Assembly (NCBI GenBank): GCA_025602915.1
Contig: JAHLJZ010000026.1
Coordinates: forward strand, 186,001-250,000
Direction of reading: 5' to 3'
Source of the DNA: Paraphysoderma sedebokerense
Lineage: Eukaryota; Blastocladiomycota; Physodermatomycetes; Physodermatales; Physodermataceae
Length of the DNA stretch: 64,000 nucleotides
The notes beneath the pieces are model-generated. The model saw only the letters and a program-made list of their open reading frames with translations, ran no database searches and had not been told where the DNA came from. The position numbers and the translations under genes are program-made. Numbering within the stretch: the first letter of the stretch is position 1; the number at the start of each line of letters is the position of its first letter. Positions 23,184-36,803 of the stretch are shown here, piece by piece.

Positions 23184-23956
23184 TTTCAGGTGTAGCGATG
23201 CAGTGGAAAGAGAATCGCCTGGGGTCTGTGGATTCGAAGTCAAACTGGCCAAAACAAGACCGGGGTCACAAGCACAACTGCTCGCGTTTGTCGAGGAGAC
23301 GATAGACACAACTGGGAATTTGACATTGGAACCAAATCAGGGCATACATGATCCGTCCATCACTTGTTCACAAAAAAGAGCACATACAATCGCTGTGCGG
23401 TCTTTTCCCAGTCGCACTCTGCCGAAAGCATTCAAACGGAGCCGAGTACAGAAGACTGCCTGCCATTGCGGCCAAGATAGTCTTGAATACAAGTCTCAGA
23501 TTTTGAGCTTTTTATTTGGCTCTAACATTCAGAGGCCCCCAAATGCGATAGTCGCGGCTTATACTTTGTCTTATTGAATGTAATATGGTGGAGAACAATG
23601 ACAGCAAACGTAAATTTTTAGATTATGGCATGCGATTACATTTTCCGTGGGTTTGAGCTCGAGGTGTATGAATTGGCACAGGGGATTGAAAAGCCATCTG
23701 TCGTCCTTGACCGCCCGAAGATGCCCGTCTAGATACGTCCAGATATTTGCGGGAATTGCACGGTGGAACGCGTTCGGCAGTTGCAGGAAGGGCATTTGCA
23801 GATGCGCACGCAGACAGCACAGCGCATACATCCATACATCCATACACCTGTACTTTTGATTCATCAAGATTGGCAGTGCGACCCTCGGCATTCCTCTCTC
23901 GTCTTTTACGTCCCTCATCCTAGCTATACAGAGTCTTTCGCAGCCACTCTGCACTC
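23184..23956. promoter_or_regulatory. Divergent promoter region, MCM10 / CFAP65
   Basis: 773 bp lie between two divergent start codons. It includes a short tandem repeat of an 8-mer (CATACATC, three units with one change, 23825-23848). Open frames on both strands here (for example 23107-23577 + and 23571-23954 -) overlap each other or MCM10 and show no domain, so they are taken as chance. Just downstream the CFAP65 sense strand is very C- and T-rich. Confidence 0.5.
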
Positions 23957-26900
23957 ATGACAGCCTCGATTGCCTCCGCTGCCCCCTCTACATTCATCCC
24001 TCCATCCTTCCCTGCGGATCGCCCTCATTCATCCCTTCCTACCTCCCGCCATGTCCAAATTAATCCCACTCCCGACCGTTCTCAGAGGAGAAAACAGTTT
24101 GGAATAGACTGCGCTGATTTCGTGCACTTCACTCGTTGGTATGCCCAAGAGGAGATTGCCTTTTGATTCTAAACCAAGTCAAGTTAACACATTGTTCTTC
24201 CGCCATGAAGGGAACTCGGTGGCGAGCACTCAAAGCAGTTATTAATCAAAAATGTATCAATGAAAACCCAAAAGATCAAATATCAGTTGCCACATACCAG
24301 ATATTTTTCCATGCCGTACCCCGAAACGATGACGCTGAGCGCTGGCATGAATTGGACAATACCTATAACATTCAGACCTGTCGCCAAAGTATGCATTCTT
24401 CAGAGATCCACGCCGTCTGGTATTGCTTATCAAATCTATATTGATTTATATTATAATTATAGGAAGAATATCACGACTTTATTGAGTTTACAACATCCTT
24501 TGGGACCTTCAATCTGCCTATTCGGGCGACCCTCCCTGAACATTCTCTGACATTTCCAGCGAGTATCGACTTTTCATATTGCCCGGTAAAAGAAACAGCG
24601 AAAAAAGTATTCACACTGAAGAACTCTGGAGAACTGAGGAGCTTTTATGACTGGAAAGTTGACAAACCGTTCCGGATAGTGCCGTCGTCAGGAGAGCTAA
24701 AACCGAACGCAGAAACCCGTGTCACTGTTGAGTACAACCCGGAGGTCAGTAGACTCGCCGGAAATGGAAATATGAAAGCTTGCTCATCCAAAATTCCTGT
24801 TATAGGATGCCTCTGCCTTCTCAGTGACAGCGGCTTGTGCTTATGGCGACCCAAACAACAAGGAAAAGACAGTTATTTGTCAACCGATGCAACTATATGG
24901 TGTGGGAAAGTACAGTCATTTGAAAATTGAAGGACATCTTAATGCAGATCAAAACGTCTTCGATTTTGGCGAAGTGTTTGTCGGAAAGAAGCAGACGATT
25001 CAATCTAAAATAAGAAATCTCTCATTGGTTAATATTTCGTTGGTTCAAGTATTAGTGTCGCATTCCCTTCAGAATTGACATTTTGAATTTCATTTGACAG
25101 GTACCAGCCAACTTCAAAATCAAGAGTTCTACCAGTGATTACGCCGACTCTTACTTTAGATTTTCAATCACTAAAGGCACTATTTCGCCGAACGGAGAGA
25201 CGGAATTATCAATCACATTTACTCCGTTGGCCCCGAATATCGTGGTTACCGAGCACTTCGATGTCAAAACAAAATCTGGGAATAGCGTCTTCATAACATG
25301 TTCCGGGAGCGGAGTAGGCATGAATTATTCTTAGCCGGTTTCCGTAGAATCGTAGCTTACACTTTTCGTGCAGGCCCTAAGGTAACATTAAGTACTGCCA
25401 TCATAAATTTTGGCGACGTGGAAGCTGGGAATTCAATATCGCGAGCGATACATCTCACCAACAATACAAATATAGCCGCTTATTACCAGGTGACCATGAA
25501 GTCTTTGCTTTTCCAAAGATTTACTCCGCCAGTCTCACACTTAAAACTCAGTTTCAAACAGAGCCAAACGCAATCTTCCGAATTGATAAAGTTGGCGGCA
25601 CAATCGGACCTAATACTTCTATTCCCTTAACGATTAAGTTTTCACCGAGAGAACCAATAAATTATTATCGCCGTGTATTTTGTCTGATAGAAAATCAAGA
25701 CGCATTGGTTCGTTAATGTGCCGCAGAATATTAGTTTTCGTTCGTTGACGACATTCACATAGTTTGTCGATTTGATTGGAACATGCTACGACAGCACGAG
25801 AAGACCTGCTACATTTTACCCAAGACATTTGCAGCAATATGCGAAACGAGTGAAAGATGGACTGTACTTGTTTGCTCCGGAGCAGCTTGAAGATGTACAG
25901 TATATTTGAGTCTTCATCTTCGAAATCCGAGTGACATGCTTATCTTGCTGCATAGATGCTGAAAAACGGCGTCATCGAAAAGAAGGGTGATGCTTTATCT
26001 TGGGTTGATCCGAACGAACGCCGTAGACCATCGCTCAATGGTAACAATTCTTCTTTACAAAATTTATTTTTCTTCTATTGAAAAGTATTAACGCTTCGTA
26101 TTCACAAAGAGATGTCTCAAACCGATTCCCCGGTTGGACAAGAATTCTTCCTTCGTGATGTCGAAGAATCGCCTGTGAGTCTGTTGGATACATACATTGA
26201 TTTTGGATCCTCCGCTAGAAACATTATGCCGGAACCCAGAATCATCCGTGTTGCCAATAATACGAAGGGCAAGATGTCTTGCCATTGGATCACGCCTGGT
26301 GAGATTACTGGGTAGTGTGGCATACATTTCACTATTTTTGCCTAATTCCGGTCAAGCTTGTTATTGTAAAGGAAAATAACTAAACTTTCAATAGGGAACC
26401 GTCAGTATTCTTTGTGACTCCAAAGGACAGCGACATACAGCCAAAGTCGGTGGCAGAATTTCGAGTTATTTTTCGACCGACGGCAGACAATGCATTCTAC
26501 GGAAATGAATTGGAGTGCTTTGCTCACTTCAAATCGATGAGAAATTTTAGATTGGTCAATGAAGGTACCTTCACTCCGCCCTGGTGTCTTACTCTCCAGG
26601 TGGCAGGGTAAAGTGTCATCCCCATGGTGTTGCTGTCTTTTTTCGTGCCAGCCTGTAACAAAATTGAATTGGATCGGTTATCTAGAAACACATTTTCTGA
26701 AGGGCAAGAGTCTTTCATTCCCAAACTCCAATTCCCAGCCAACCGTCTCGATTTTCCAGCGTGCCATGTCGATGCATGCGTTTATCGTACTGTTCGAGTA
26801 ACCAATGCTGGTGACACTCCCGTCAAGTTTATTTTTCAAGATACCAAAGATTCCTTCGCACCCAGCACGAAACAAATTGAAAATTTTGAAAGAAAACCGA

Positions 26901-29900
26901 AAGATAGCGAAAGACACAAAACCGAAAGTACTTCTGTGTTTGCTGTAAAACCACAGCACGGCACACTAGCACCAAACCAGAGTCAGTTGTTTGTGCTAAG
27001 GTTTTCTCCCACTGAATCCAAATTATATGAATGGCCTTTGAAATGCCTCTTTAATAATTCTCTTAGCAATATCTACGTACGTCTCTTCGGTCTCCTTTCC
27101 CTAGATGCTAAATCGATAAGATATAAGGCTAACTGTTGGATTATGGAAATTACGAACAGGAAATATTGATGAGAGGAGTCGGTTCATTACCTTCGCTATC
27201 AATAGAGGACGAAAACCGATTGTTTCTGAAGCCGACATGTGCCGACTCTTATGTTTCACGAAAATTCAGGATACGCAACAACTCGAGCATTCATAGCTAT
27301 TTTAAGGTTTTCATTCATATCGCCATTTTGTTACTCCCTTATCTGAACGTAACGGTGTTCTACTACAGTGGAAAATTCCAGAGCAATTCGCCGATTTTAT
27401 TCAAATCGAACCCGCGCAATGCGCACTACCGCCCAATTCGCTCATGGAGTTGGATTGTGTATTCAAGCCACAATCGGTTCGAAAATGGATATTCAAAATA
27501 CCTTGCTTTTTCAGTCATACTTTACATGGTACGGCCCTTTCCTTGGTTCTCCTATTTTTTTTTCAATTTCGTGAGTGGCGATAATCAAATTCAATGTCAT
27601 CATGGGATTGACAAAACCGTTTCAAGATCTATCCTCGACTGGCCAAAAAATCACACTCACTGTTATTGCCGAATCTGTATCCGGTCAATTGACAATGGAA
27701 CCCGAGAACCTGAATTTAGGGACATTGTTGGTTAATCGCTCACATGAATTCTCAGACTTGACATTGCTGAATCAAAGCGATTGTGATATTCATTATAAAA
27801 TTTCTGTGTGGAAATGCATGGATGATGCAGGTGAAATCATGCTGGATAGCAACGACGGTTTGTTAATCGATGTCTTAATCCATTCCATGTCGCCTCGACA
27901 GCGGGTTGATAATGAAGTGACTGACCATCATTTGACTTCAACTTCGGGTTTGAATGGCAATTAACCATTGCATCTACGCTATTGACTATAGAAGTCGAAC
28001 TGAAAATTCTTGAACCCGCTTCAACAGTTTCTGCACGCTCTCAGCAAAATGTACGATTCCACGTAGAGTTGAAATCATCAGCCCCGTACAAGTTTAAACT
28101 CAAATATCAGATTCAAGGTAAACATCCTATTACCTGCTCTTTCCGCTTTCTATTCTAGATTTCAATCTGACATGATTCATTCTTTGCACAGCACAGCAAA
28201 ACTTACATAGTGGATTGCCCGAAGAATCAACCCAGCAAGTTAGTTAATTCCCTCAATTCTACATGCAGACACGTAGCCTTGATCTGGTTATACTGATTTT
28301 GAATTATCTGATGATCCAAAGAGCTCCTGGACCCAGCTGTGCGATATTACTACTTTGGGTGTTTATCCGTGCATCCAAATTACGGATATCAAAGAATCTG
28401 GAGTCACAAAATCACTTCTGTGGGAATCTTTTAGTCTATCGAGACTAAATGAAGGATTAAGGAACTTGTACAGTCGCGACGAGGTGCGTTGAATAGCATA
28501 TTTTGAGATTATTTGTGGAGTATGTCGCTCAGACCAAGATTTTATCATTGAAGATGGTATCCTCCTCGGAATCTGAATCGTATCGCACAGTCAATTTTGA
28601 ATTTGCAACTAAACCTGTTGGGTCAGTTCCATTTCTTTACCATTCCTGTCTCTGGCACATTCGAGTATAGTGGCTGACATAGTAATCAACCCAGATCTGA
28701 TCCGGCAGTTCTCTTGTTAAATCTTACTAACACCGGAGTGGTACCGGTAGAATGGAGCCTCCTTTTCCCGCGTGATTTGCAAGTCGAAGTTGAACAGTGG
28801 GCAGAAAGCGGTGATTGTACTAACGAGCAACTTAACGAATCATTGATATTAGAAAAAGGTATATTCACCATAGAACCCAAGGTATCTGAGCGTTCTCGCT
28901 TGGTTGGCTACTTCAGAAACTTCTCACCCAGTAGAATTTTAGGTTGGACAACTTGACATCGGACAATCTCAAAGCGTCACCATCACATATAGCCATGTTC
29001 TGTCTGGGACACATCGGTTGCCAGTGTACTTCAGAATCAAAGATTCCGTCCTCTCCCCAGGAAAAGATATACATCTTCTGTTTTCCGGCATTACGATGCC
29101 ATCTGGGTCACCGCATTTACATTTCTATTCGAAAGAGTTTGTGCTAAATGACGTTTCCATCGGCACTGCGAATCCACCTATTCAGGTTAGTTGATTTGGC
29201 TTTAATCTGCGAACAATTTTTTTGAACTCAAAGTTGGTATAATCAAAATTGGAGTTTAGATGTATCGCTTGATAAATACAAGTACCGTGCCTATCAAATT
29301 CGAAATTGATCAACGTCCTTTGGACAAGGTTTGCATACTCCCATTTACACTTCGTCTCTTCTCAAATACTGACTTTGCCGAATTACTCAGCTGAAAACGG
29401 ACAATTACGATTTTGAAATTTTATCATGCCGCAACACCACAGGATCGATCGAACCAGGCAAGTCGGAATTCTTGGAATGGATTTTTCATCCATTAGAAGA
29501 AAAGTTATATGAAGTCGACTTGCCAATTATCGTGAATGCTGAACAAGCGACGATCATTAAGATCAAAGGTCATGGTTTTCTTCAACCGGTAATCTAATTT
29601 TGGTTCAATTTGGCTCTTAAATACGGCTTGACTAAATGTATCACATATAGCGTCAACTGGATGTAAAGTTGGATCCACACGAAACTTGGGATGTGATTCC
29701 ACCGGTGCAGAATGTCTTTTTCCCAGGACAAATGATGACTCTCTCAATGGTAGGCTTCCCGGTTCAAGGATTTCCTGTGTTAGCACCATTAATTCAATCA
29801 AAACATTAGGAACGTCTGCTACTCGGTCATCTTCCATTAACTGCTTGCTTACGTGAAATTATAACCGTCCGCAACCAGTCAGAAAAGATTGTATCTTTTA

Positions 29901-31173
29901 CATGGAAACTAGAAAATCCGAAGTTCGAGAATGGTACCGTACACGTTCACTTCAACAAAGAGTTGACCCGAATTAATCAAGCTGTACTCATCTACATCAA
30001 AAGTCCTTTCCATTGAACCCAGTTCGGGTCAATTACAACCAAACGAGAGCCAAATATGCGAGATTATATTCTCTCCTCTTCCGGAGCCAGTGATATATGA
30101 AATCAGTGCATTCTGCGAGTCTCTGGACGTTGAAGAATGGGTTTGATATCTGTTTTTTACTTCCTCCGATCCATGCTTTTTACCCAATAGCACGAATTCT
30201 TTTGTGTAAATAGCACGAATTTGAACAAAAGAGGTCGTTCTACGAAAAAATAAAAGCAGAGAGAAGACAATCAATGGAAATATCTGATCTTTCGTCGAAA
30301 GATGAATTATCCAAGAAAGCAGAATTTAACAATAAGTATAGTCCATTACCGCCGATCACCGGCAAATCAAGCAATAATGGTTTGTTGGACAGTTCGGAGA
30401 TTGAACCGGAGAGTAACGGTGCGTCTACTCTATATCTATGTTTCGTATTTTTAATGGGAAATGCTGAAATTTAAATTAAAAATATGTTTTCTTTGCTAAC
30501 AGATGATGATGGCCCAAGACCTCCTCCAGTGCAACGCCTTGAATTGGCTGTTCTGGCTAGAACTTATGCACCAGATGAATACAAAGTATTGTTTAAAGAC
30601 AACAGAAAATATCATTACAACGACCAATTGTCGTCTACAGGCAGGATATTGGAGCCAATTCCGGTATGCTCGATTGATAATATTGGGCATCACATTTCTA
30701 TCTCTTACAAAGTTCAAATAATTAGGATGAACCCGCAATGGATGACCCAGTATGTCAATCAATAATCACCAATGTTCTACTTGACATTGTCGACGATATT
30801 ATGAAAGACCCTGAGATTCAGCAACTACCCAAAAAGCTAATGGCAGGACTCAGTAACATTGACAAAAACGCGGTTTTTCCAAGACGAGTAGACAAAGCGT
30901 TAGAGTCACTTAAGGAAGAAGAGCAAAAAGAGCCAGAAGATATTGAAGAGAGGCCGAACTTATTGCAGTACGTGCATTTTAAGTTATTGTAGCACTTCGT
31001 GCGACTGAATATTTATAGTTAGATATCCCGATGTCCAGGATGTGACTGAATCAATTTTAGAGAATGCTTTATTCGATGCCATGCAAGAATTCGAATATGG
31101 AGACCTTACTCCTTCCCAAAAACCAATAAAAGCGGAAGATCAGGAAGCCCGCAGATCGAAACTTAATAATTAA
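23957..31173 (+). CDS. CFAP65: CFAP65 (CCDC108), axonemal ASH/MSP-repeat protein
   Basis: A large gene with well over a dozen short introns. The start MTASIASAAPSTF (23957) leads into serial ASH/MSP-like immunoglobulin domains, visible as repeats of FGEVFVGKKQT / FGDVEAGNSIS / LNLGTLLVNRSHEF-type strands. Family-specific landmarks appear in order: FEFT-to-FNLPIRATLPEHSL (24470-24550); the NNTKGKMSCHW and PPWCLTLQVAG segment (26250-26610), equal to CFAP65's NHTKGKI and PSWCLTV; the NTGVVPVEWSLLFP..VELWAE-like stretch (28710-28800); and a C-terminal helical tail (VTESILENALFDAM, 31040-31085). CFAP65 is needed for normal flagella in animals and algae and is placed at the central apparatus. The stop follows SKLNN at 31171-31173, and an AATAAA lies near 31263. 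The reading is that of an intact gene; individual exon edges were not all fixed. A divergent partner of MCM10. Confidence 0.9.
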
Positions 31174-31478
31174 TATTTTGGATAAAAAGTGCAAATGAGA
31201 AAAAGAATGAATCATTTTTGTAAATACTTCGCAATTGCTATATTTATGGCTGAATATGACTGCCAATAAAAGACGTAGCGCTTTTGCATATCTCTGTTTG
31301 GTTAGATATTCCGGTTTCCTTACTTAAGAATCAAATTTTGGCTGAGAATCATATCCATGCCCGCGTATTACAAATCTCATATCATTATAATTTAGTTAGT
31401 ACATAAAAGATAATCTAAAATCTTCGTCTTCATTCCGTTTCTTTCTCTTCTGCGATTCAAATCTATATTAGCTGCAAA
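31174..31478. other. Convergent 3' region, CFAP65 / CUE-Smr
   Basis: 305 bp separate two stop codons facing each other. AT-rich, with an AATAAA near 31263 for the + strand. No gene. Confidence 0.5.
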
Positions 31479-34153
31479 TTATTTCCGCCCCTTCACTACA
31501 ATCTTTCCGTCATGTTTACTCCCATCAGCGATCCAGCCTTTTTCACGAAGAACAGGAAGTAGTTTTTCAAATAACCGTGATCTATTGTCCACGGAATGCA
31601 ATCCTCTCCCAGTGATTATCTGAAGCGGGATGCTTGGACGAGCTTAGAACACAAAAGGATAGACACCAGTAACGTTATCTGTTAGGTATAGTAAAGCTCA
31701 ATAACGTAGGCCAGAAATAAAGATACTTACAACTATTCTGCGTTTGAGTGCGGTACCAGTGATCAATGTAAGCGGGAACAACAACAAGAGCCTCGCGAAC
31801 ATGAAAATGATGCAAATCGAGGATATTTCCATTTTCAGACATTTGCCTATTGACATGAACCTCGTTAGATAAAACCCTCTTTAGATGATTCAATGCAGAA
31901 GACGATATAAATGTACCGTTGAATCTCAACGAGAGCCACGTTCAAACGCGCATTATGGAGTTTGTTTTGGTAATGTCGATTCTGGTAGATGCGTACAAGA
32001 ACAATGCGAAGGTGAATTCTCTAATATGTTGAAGATTATTTGAATCAAACAAACCTTTTCTTGATAGTAAGCAGCAATACCACACATTATAACAGATTTG
32101 TGAGTTACGTTTCTATTTCGTGCTAATTGAACGCGGGTCCCAGTATTTAGTAAGTTAGATCTTTCTTTCTCCAGATCATCTAATTCACGTCTGTATTCAG
32201 CAGACGATTTTGTTAATCGGTTAAACAGAGCCACCAGGGAATCCGATGATGCTGACAAAGTAGAATTAGAGACTCGTTTCTGGAGATGCGGGGGTTCTTT
32301 CATTTTCAATACCCGATTTGTGGCGTAGACTGTTTGCGGAGGAAGATCAGTATGATCTTGGGCGAAAGCAGTTACAGTATCGGGCGTAGAGTTATTGGTA
32401 ACATTAACTAATGCAGATACGGCGGTTTCCTCTGCACTCATATCAAGTAACTCCGTAGCGGCATCAACAACATTATCTGAAATCGCCATTACTTCACGAA
32501 TCAAGGTTTCAGACATGTCCGGACACATGGCTTGAAGAATCAAAAATTCGTTTTCAGTATTTACTCTTGGCGGCGTTGGATTCGACAACTGGGACGTTGC
32601 ATTCAACTCCAAAGTTGCAGAATTGACAAACGTAAGACAGTCCACACAATCTGCAAGATTATTGTACGTCGTTAAAATATAACGGTAAAAATCAATTTCA
32701 TGCGTGTTACCGAAGAGTTGGATGAGTGTACCCAGCTCTGGCTCCTCATCAATGTCGACATTGTAAGTAACGGGATTGTTGGGGTCATGCTTTGTGTCAT
32801 AGTCGCTCTTCTCGTCAGTTGCTGGCCCCAATACTTTTGTGGTAACCATTTCCCGTTCTTCTCCATAATTTCGCTCATATAGTTGTTGTTCTGAAAGATA
32901 GAATGACGGAGGGGCAGTGAACTGTTCATCAACGCGACCGTGATGCGATCCTTCATCATCGTCCTCTTCCCATTCATCATCATCATCGCTTTCATACTCT
33001 GCATCAGCAAAGTCTACATCCGCTTCCCTTTCACAGTCATTATTGTCTTCATCTTGGGACCCCTCGTTTGAAATTTTATTTGTCTCTTGATCCTTTTCGT
33101 AAGCTTCGAGTGACACGAAGGCAGTATTAAAATCAGCATAATGCGTGTTATAAACTTTGTTGATGAAATCGTGAGTAAAGTTAGAAAATCTGTCAGATAA
33201 TCGTCGAATATCAGCTATCATATCCTCTGGGGAAGGTAAAACTCTGGTGACCCCGGCGTCAGCGAGAGTGGGCTCAGTTTTCAACCTCTCTTGTATGGGC
33301 CCGTTTGGTTGAATAGGACTCACAGATCCTCCGCCGGTATACGCACGATTGGTTCCCAGTAAGTCTCTATCAGGGACAAGATGAGCCGGGAGAAAGCTGC
33401 GTTTCTTTGCCTTAGAGCCAACTCCCTTGCTTCCTCCACCGCCGCCTCCACCAGGGCCTCCTTTTTTCTGTTTCTTTCTTTTTTCCTGCGATACTCCACG
33501 AAATTTAACAGGACGATTAGACGGTGCCTTCTTTCTCTGTAGTCGAGGCGGTTCTTTTGCCATCTCAGTATCCTTTTGCTTGTAGTGCTCACCAATTTTG
33601 GGCTCTTGATCCTTCAATTTCCGTCGAGCTTTATCCTCTTCTAAATTATGTCGATAATTTAAAAAAAATTCAGATAAGTCATCCGCTTGCATGAACCTCT
33701 TGAAGAATCGAGCAAAGTGCCGCTCGACCGATCGGCTATCACGTATAATTCGGGTTGAAATAAAGGCAGGTTGAATGTCGGGTAACCAGAATTGGATGAG
33801 ATGATAGTACTTTTTCTGAACATCGATAAGCTTATGAAGATCTGGATTAATACTTGTGTCTTCACTATTAGTTAAATGCCGACACTTGAATTTCTTCCAA
33901 GACTTGTAGCTGGAAGGTAATGCTTCTGATTGCGGTTCCTTGTGTTGTTGTTCCTTGCTTCGGATTGTGTTTAATATCTCGTCCGGATGACGGTATTCAA
34001 TTCCTTCCTTCAAAGAAGCGACTTCGGTAGTAGGTTGTGAATGCACCTGCTGCTCGACGGGGACCTTGATAAGTTGAATTAAACCAGTGACATAGTGAAT
34101 TTAAAACACAAACTGACCTCAACAGGACTGTCCGGTCCCACTGAGCCATCCAT
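31479..34153 (-). CDS. CUE2: CUE-DUF1771-Smr protein (Cue2/N4BP2-like endonuclease)
   Basis: Exon 1 is MDGSVGPDSPVE (start 34153), joined after a short intron to VPVEQQVHSQP. A large exon follows (to about 32055), then small exons. Order of parts: an unknown N-terminal helical region; a basic G-run linker (KKGGPGGGGGGGSKG); an acidic stretch; two CUE-like ubiquitin-binding segments (LGTLIQLFGN... and FLILQAMCPDMSETLIREVM); DUF1771 (CGIAAYYQEK joined to NRHYQNKLHNARL); and a C-terminal Smr domain with the LDLHHFHVREAL and ITGRGLHS motifs, ending IVVKGRK (stop 31479). Yeast Cue2 and animal N4BP2 have this layout. They bind ubiquitin on collided ribosomes, and the Smr domain cuts mRNA in no-go decay. 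Both Smr signature motifs (LDLH and TGRG) are present, so nuclease activity is expected. Divergent partner: ERG8. Confidence 0.88.
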
Positions 34154-34587
34154 AGCTAATGATGAACAATCAACTATAGAATGAGATAAGGCAAGGTTGT
34201 TTTGGAAAAGGTGTGCATGAAACGGGGGATATTTTGTCTATCGAAAGATACTATTTGCGGCGTCCACAGTCCACCCGGGTTTGGCTTTCAAAAGATGCGC
34301 ACTCTCAGATTTGTTACCTCTATCCACTCTCGAGACAGAAATACACATTTTGCAAAAAGAAAAGTTCAAACGTCCCCTCTCTTTGTGCACCTGATTCATC
34401 ACCTGAAGAATTATTAAGTCTTCGGCACCTCTGATCGGCCTCCTCGCCTTGAAGTGTATACTCCGTTCCAATTCTCCAGGGGCCGCCGTAGGATAACCTT
34501 CCACAATCGTATTTTGCGGCTTCTTTCCTACTTATTGCCATTCATAATATCAAACACATTTTTTATTAATTATTTCTCTCATCAATA
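34154..34587. promoter_or_regulatory. Divergent promoter region, CUE-Smr / ERG8
   Basis: About 430 bp lie between divergent genes. Overlapping open frames on both strands (34202-34541) lack coding character. The first exon of ERG8 may start here, because its N-terminal few residues are not resolved. Confidence 0.45.
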
Positions 34588-36803
34588 ATGCTGTACGTAA
34601 CAATCTTCGGTGCCCCCAGATCTTCACCCTCTGCGGCCGGTGTAGTTAACACTGGAGGTTTTGGTTTTGATTTTTCAGCACGGCTGTATCCGCCCCAGGC
34701 AAAGTCCTCGTGACTGGAGGATATCTTGTTCTGGATAGGGAGTATTCTGGTATCGTTATTGCCACAAGTTCACGATTTTATTGTATCATCCAAACGTCCC
34801 AAGAAACGCCTTCGGTAAAGTCGGCCGCGACATTGAGCGACATCACCTTCAAAATCCGACTGACTTCCCCGCAATTCTTGGATCCGCCTAGAGAGTATGA
34901 AGTAAAAATTAATTCTAAGGGCATAGTGAATCTATGCACTTCGTATGTTACTAATTCCATTCTTCGCTTTTGCGAATTCCCCCCTCAACTGAACGCTATT
35001 CCCCTTCAGGTCGGAGACGAATCCATACATCGACCATACTTTAAAATTCTGCCTTTCGCTCATCACGGGACAGTATGCGCAATTCAGTGACTTTTCCAGA
35101 CTTGTTGAAAATGGTATCATAATTACCATCGTAGGGGATAATGATTTTTATTCTCAAAGGAAAGAAGTATGTCGGTTTAGATACTTCTGAGTTTTAGCAA
35201 CGTGGCCAAATTTTTACTATCATCAACAGATCTCCAAACGTTCTCTTCCGCTCACTTCACATTCCCTGGCTTCTCTTCCACCTTTCGCCCCGACTCATGG
35301 GAGCTTAAAGAGCGTTCACAAAACCGGACTAGGAAGTTCGGCTGCCCTCGTCACATCTCTGGTTTCTGCATTATTCTCGTTCTTCGGTGTGGTGGATATC
35401 CCTACAGAACATGTATCAGCTTCGGAACAGCCTCAAAAGTTGGAAGAAGATAAAACATTAATTCACAATATGGCGCAGTTTTGTCATTGCTTCGCTCAAG
35501 GAAAGATAGGAAGTGGGTTTGACGTTTCCTCTGCTGTCTGGGGAACGCACGTATACCAAAGATTCTCACCGAAAGTTTTGGAGCCTCTTCTCGCAAACGT
35601 GAGTAATCTTCAGATTCAACGAAGCAGGTTGCCGCTGTTCATTTCGTGTTCTAACATCCGCTCTGTTAACTGAGTCTGAATGTCGAATAACACCAGAATT
35701 CATCTTTAGCATCATTGACCCTCGGATCTCAAAAGACAGGTAAATGCGATCATTCAAACGTCTCTGAGGTCGCAATCTCACCAAACATTTCTCCTACAAG
35801 GTGGGATAATGAGATTCGCCCGTTCCATCTCGCCCCGGGATTGTCTTTGGTGCTCGCAGACATTGATGCTGGAAGCAACACTCCAAGCATGGTGAGCCAA
35901 GTACTCAACTGGAAGAAAACAAGACCAGAGGAAGGTAATTGTTAATTTAGGCTTTCATCCAACCTTTACGTCGTCCAACACAATCTTCGTTTGAAAATTT
36001 AAAGCCCGACCGATATGGTCCGTTTTAAATGACTGTAACCAACGCATCGCAAAGCTCTTTGACACATTGTGGACTCTTTGGAAGCAGTCTGGTGATTCGG
36101 ATTCCGAAAAGGGCACCCAGTTGTCCTTGTACTGGAGTACCTTAGGTTTGTGTTCAGAGCTTCCGGCTTCAGGATGGGGTACAATTACCGACACAGAAGT
36201 GAATGGCGAACTTGTAAATGTGCTAAAGCAGATTTACGAAACTTCACTGGTTCGTCCTCCAATTTTACTTTGACAAAATTGTATCCGGTATATTAATGCA
36301 TCGTTGTTAGGTGCTGCGCCGGACGTTTCGATTATTGTCTTCCAAAGCCCAGGTTCCTATAGAACCGCCGTGCCAGACTGAACTCCTTGATGCGTGTTTG
36401 AATTGCCCTGGCGTAGTTATGTGTGGTGTTCCTGGCGGTGGGTATTTCGTCCCATATTTTTATCCTCTTTGAGGATTGACATTATTGCTGTTCATATAAT
36501 GGTTTTCGACTTCCTTTTCCTGAACGTAATTCAACTGACATCCAATTATTGTCCCGTTCGGTCCTAGCTGGCGGGTTTGATGCGATCTTCGTTGTTTATT
36601 TAAGCCCCGCTAAGCAATTGTCGTTGAACATAACCGCAAAACATTCGGATAAACCTGGAGGCAGAACTCCACGACAACACTTGGAAGACTTGTGGCAGAA
36701 TTATAATGGATTATCTGTGTGCCCTTTACTAGCGGAGTGTAGTCACGGTGGTCTCTCAAAAGTTTCTGACACTGAAATGGAAAGGCTTAGGCATATTTTG
36801 TGA
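34588..36803 (+). CDS. ERG8: Phosphomevalonate kinase (ERG8)
   Basis: The encoded protein is a GHMP kinase that turns 5-phosphomevalonate into 5-diphosphomevalonate in the mevalonate route to sterols and isoprenoids. Clear family landmarks run in order: TAVSAPGKVLVTGGYLVLD (34660-34735), IVGDNDFYSQ (35128-35157), KTGLGSSAALVTS (the ATP-binding GLGSSAA motif, 35322-35360), AQGKIGSGFDVSSAVWG (35497-35550), FHLAPGLSLVLADIDAGSNTPSMV (about 35820-35890), IEPPCQTELLDACL (36359-36400) and GGFDAIFVVYL (36571-36600). About six introns interrupt it. The C-terminus is ERLRHIL. The true start is not settled: the only near ATG (34588) does not join the SAPGK exon in phase through its obvious donors, so a short first exon may lie upstream. 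Followed on the same strand by Pescadillo. Confidence 0.92.

Noticed and set aside
23107-23954. Open frames on both strands (156 aa + and 127 aa -) between MCM10 and CFAP65
   Set aside because: They overlap MCM10 antisense or each other, show no domain or splice logic, and lie in a divergent promoter.
19329-23956. RFX X-box motifs at ciliary gene promoters
   Set aside because: Looked for by eye upstream of IFT122, CFAP65 and HYDIN; no clean GTTGCC-spacer-GGCAAC match. A matrix scan would be needed to be sure.
34202-34541. Overlapping frames on both strands upstream of ERG8
   Set aside because: Mutually overlapping with no recognisable protein; taken as promoter DNA.
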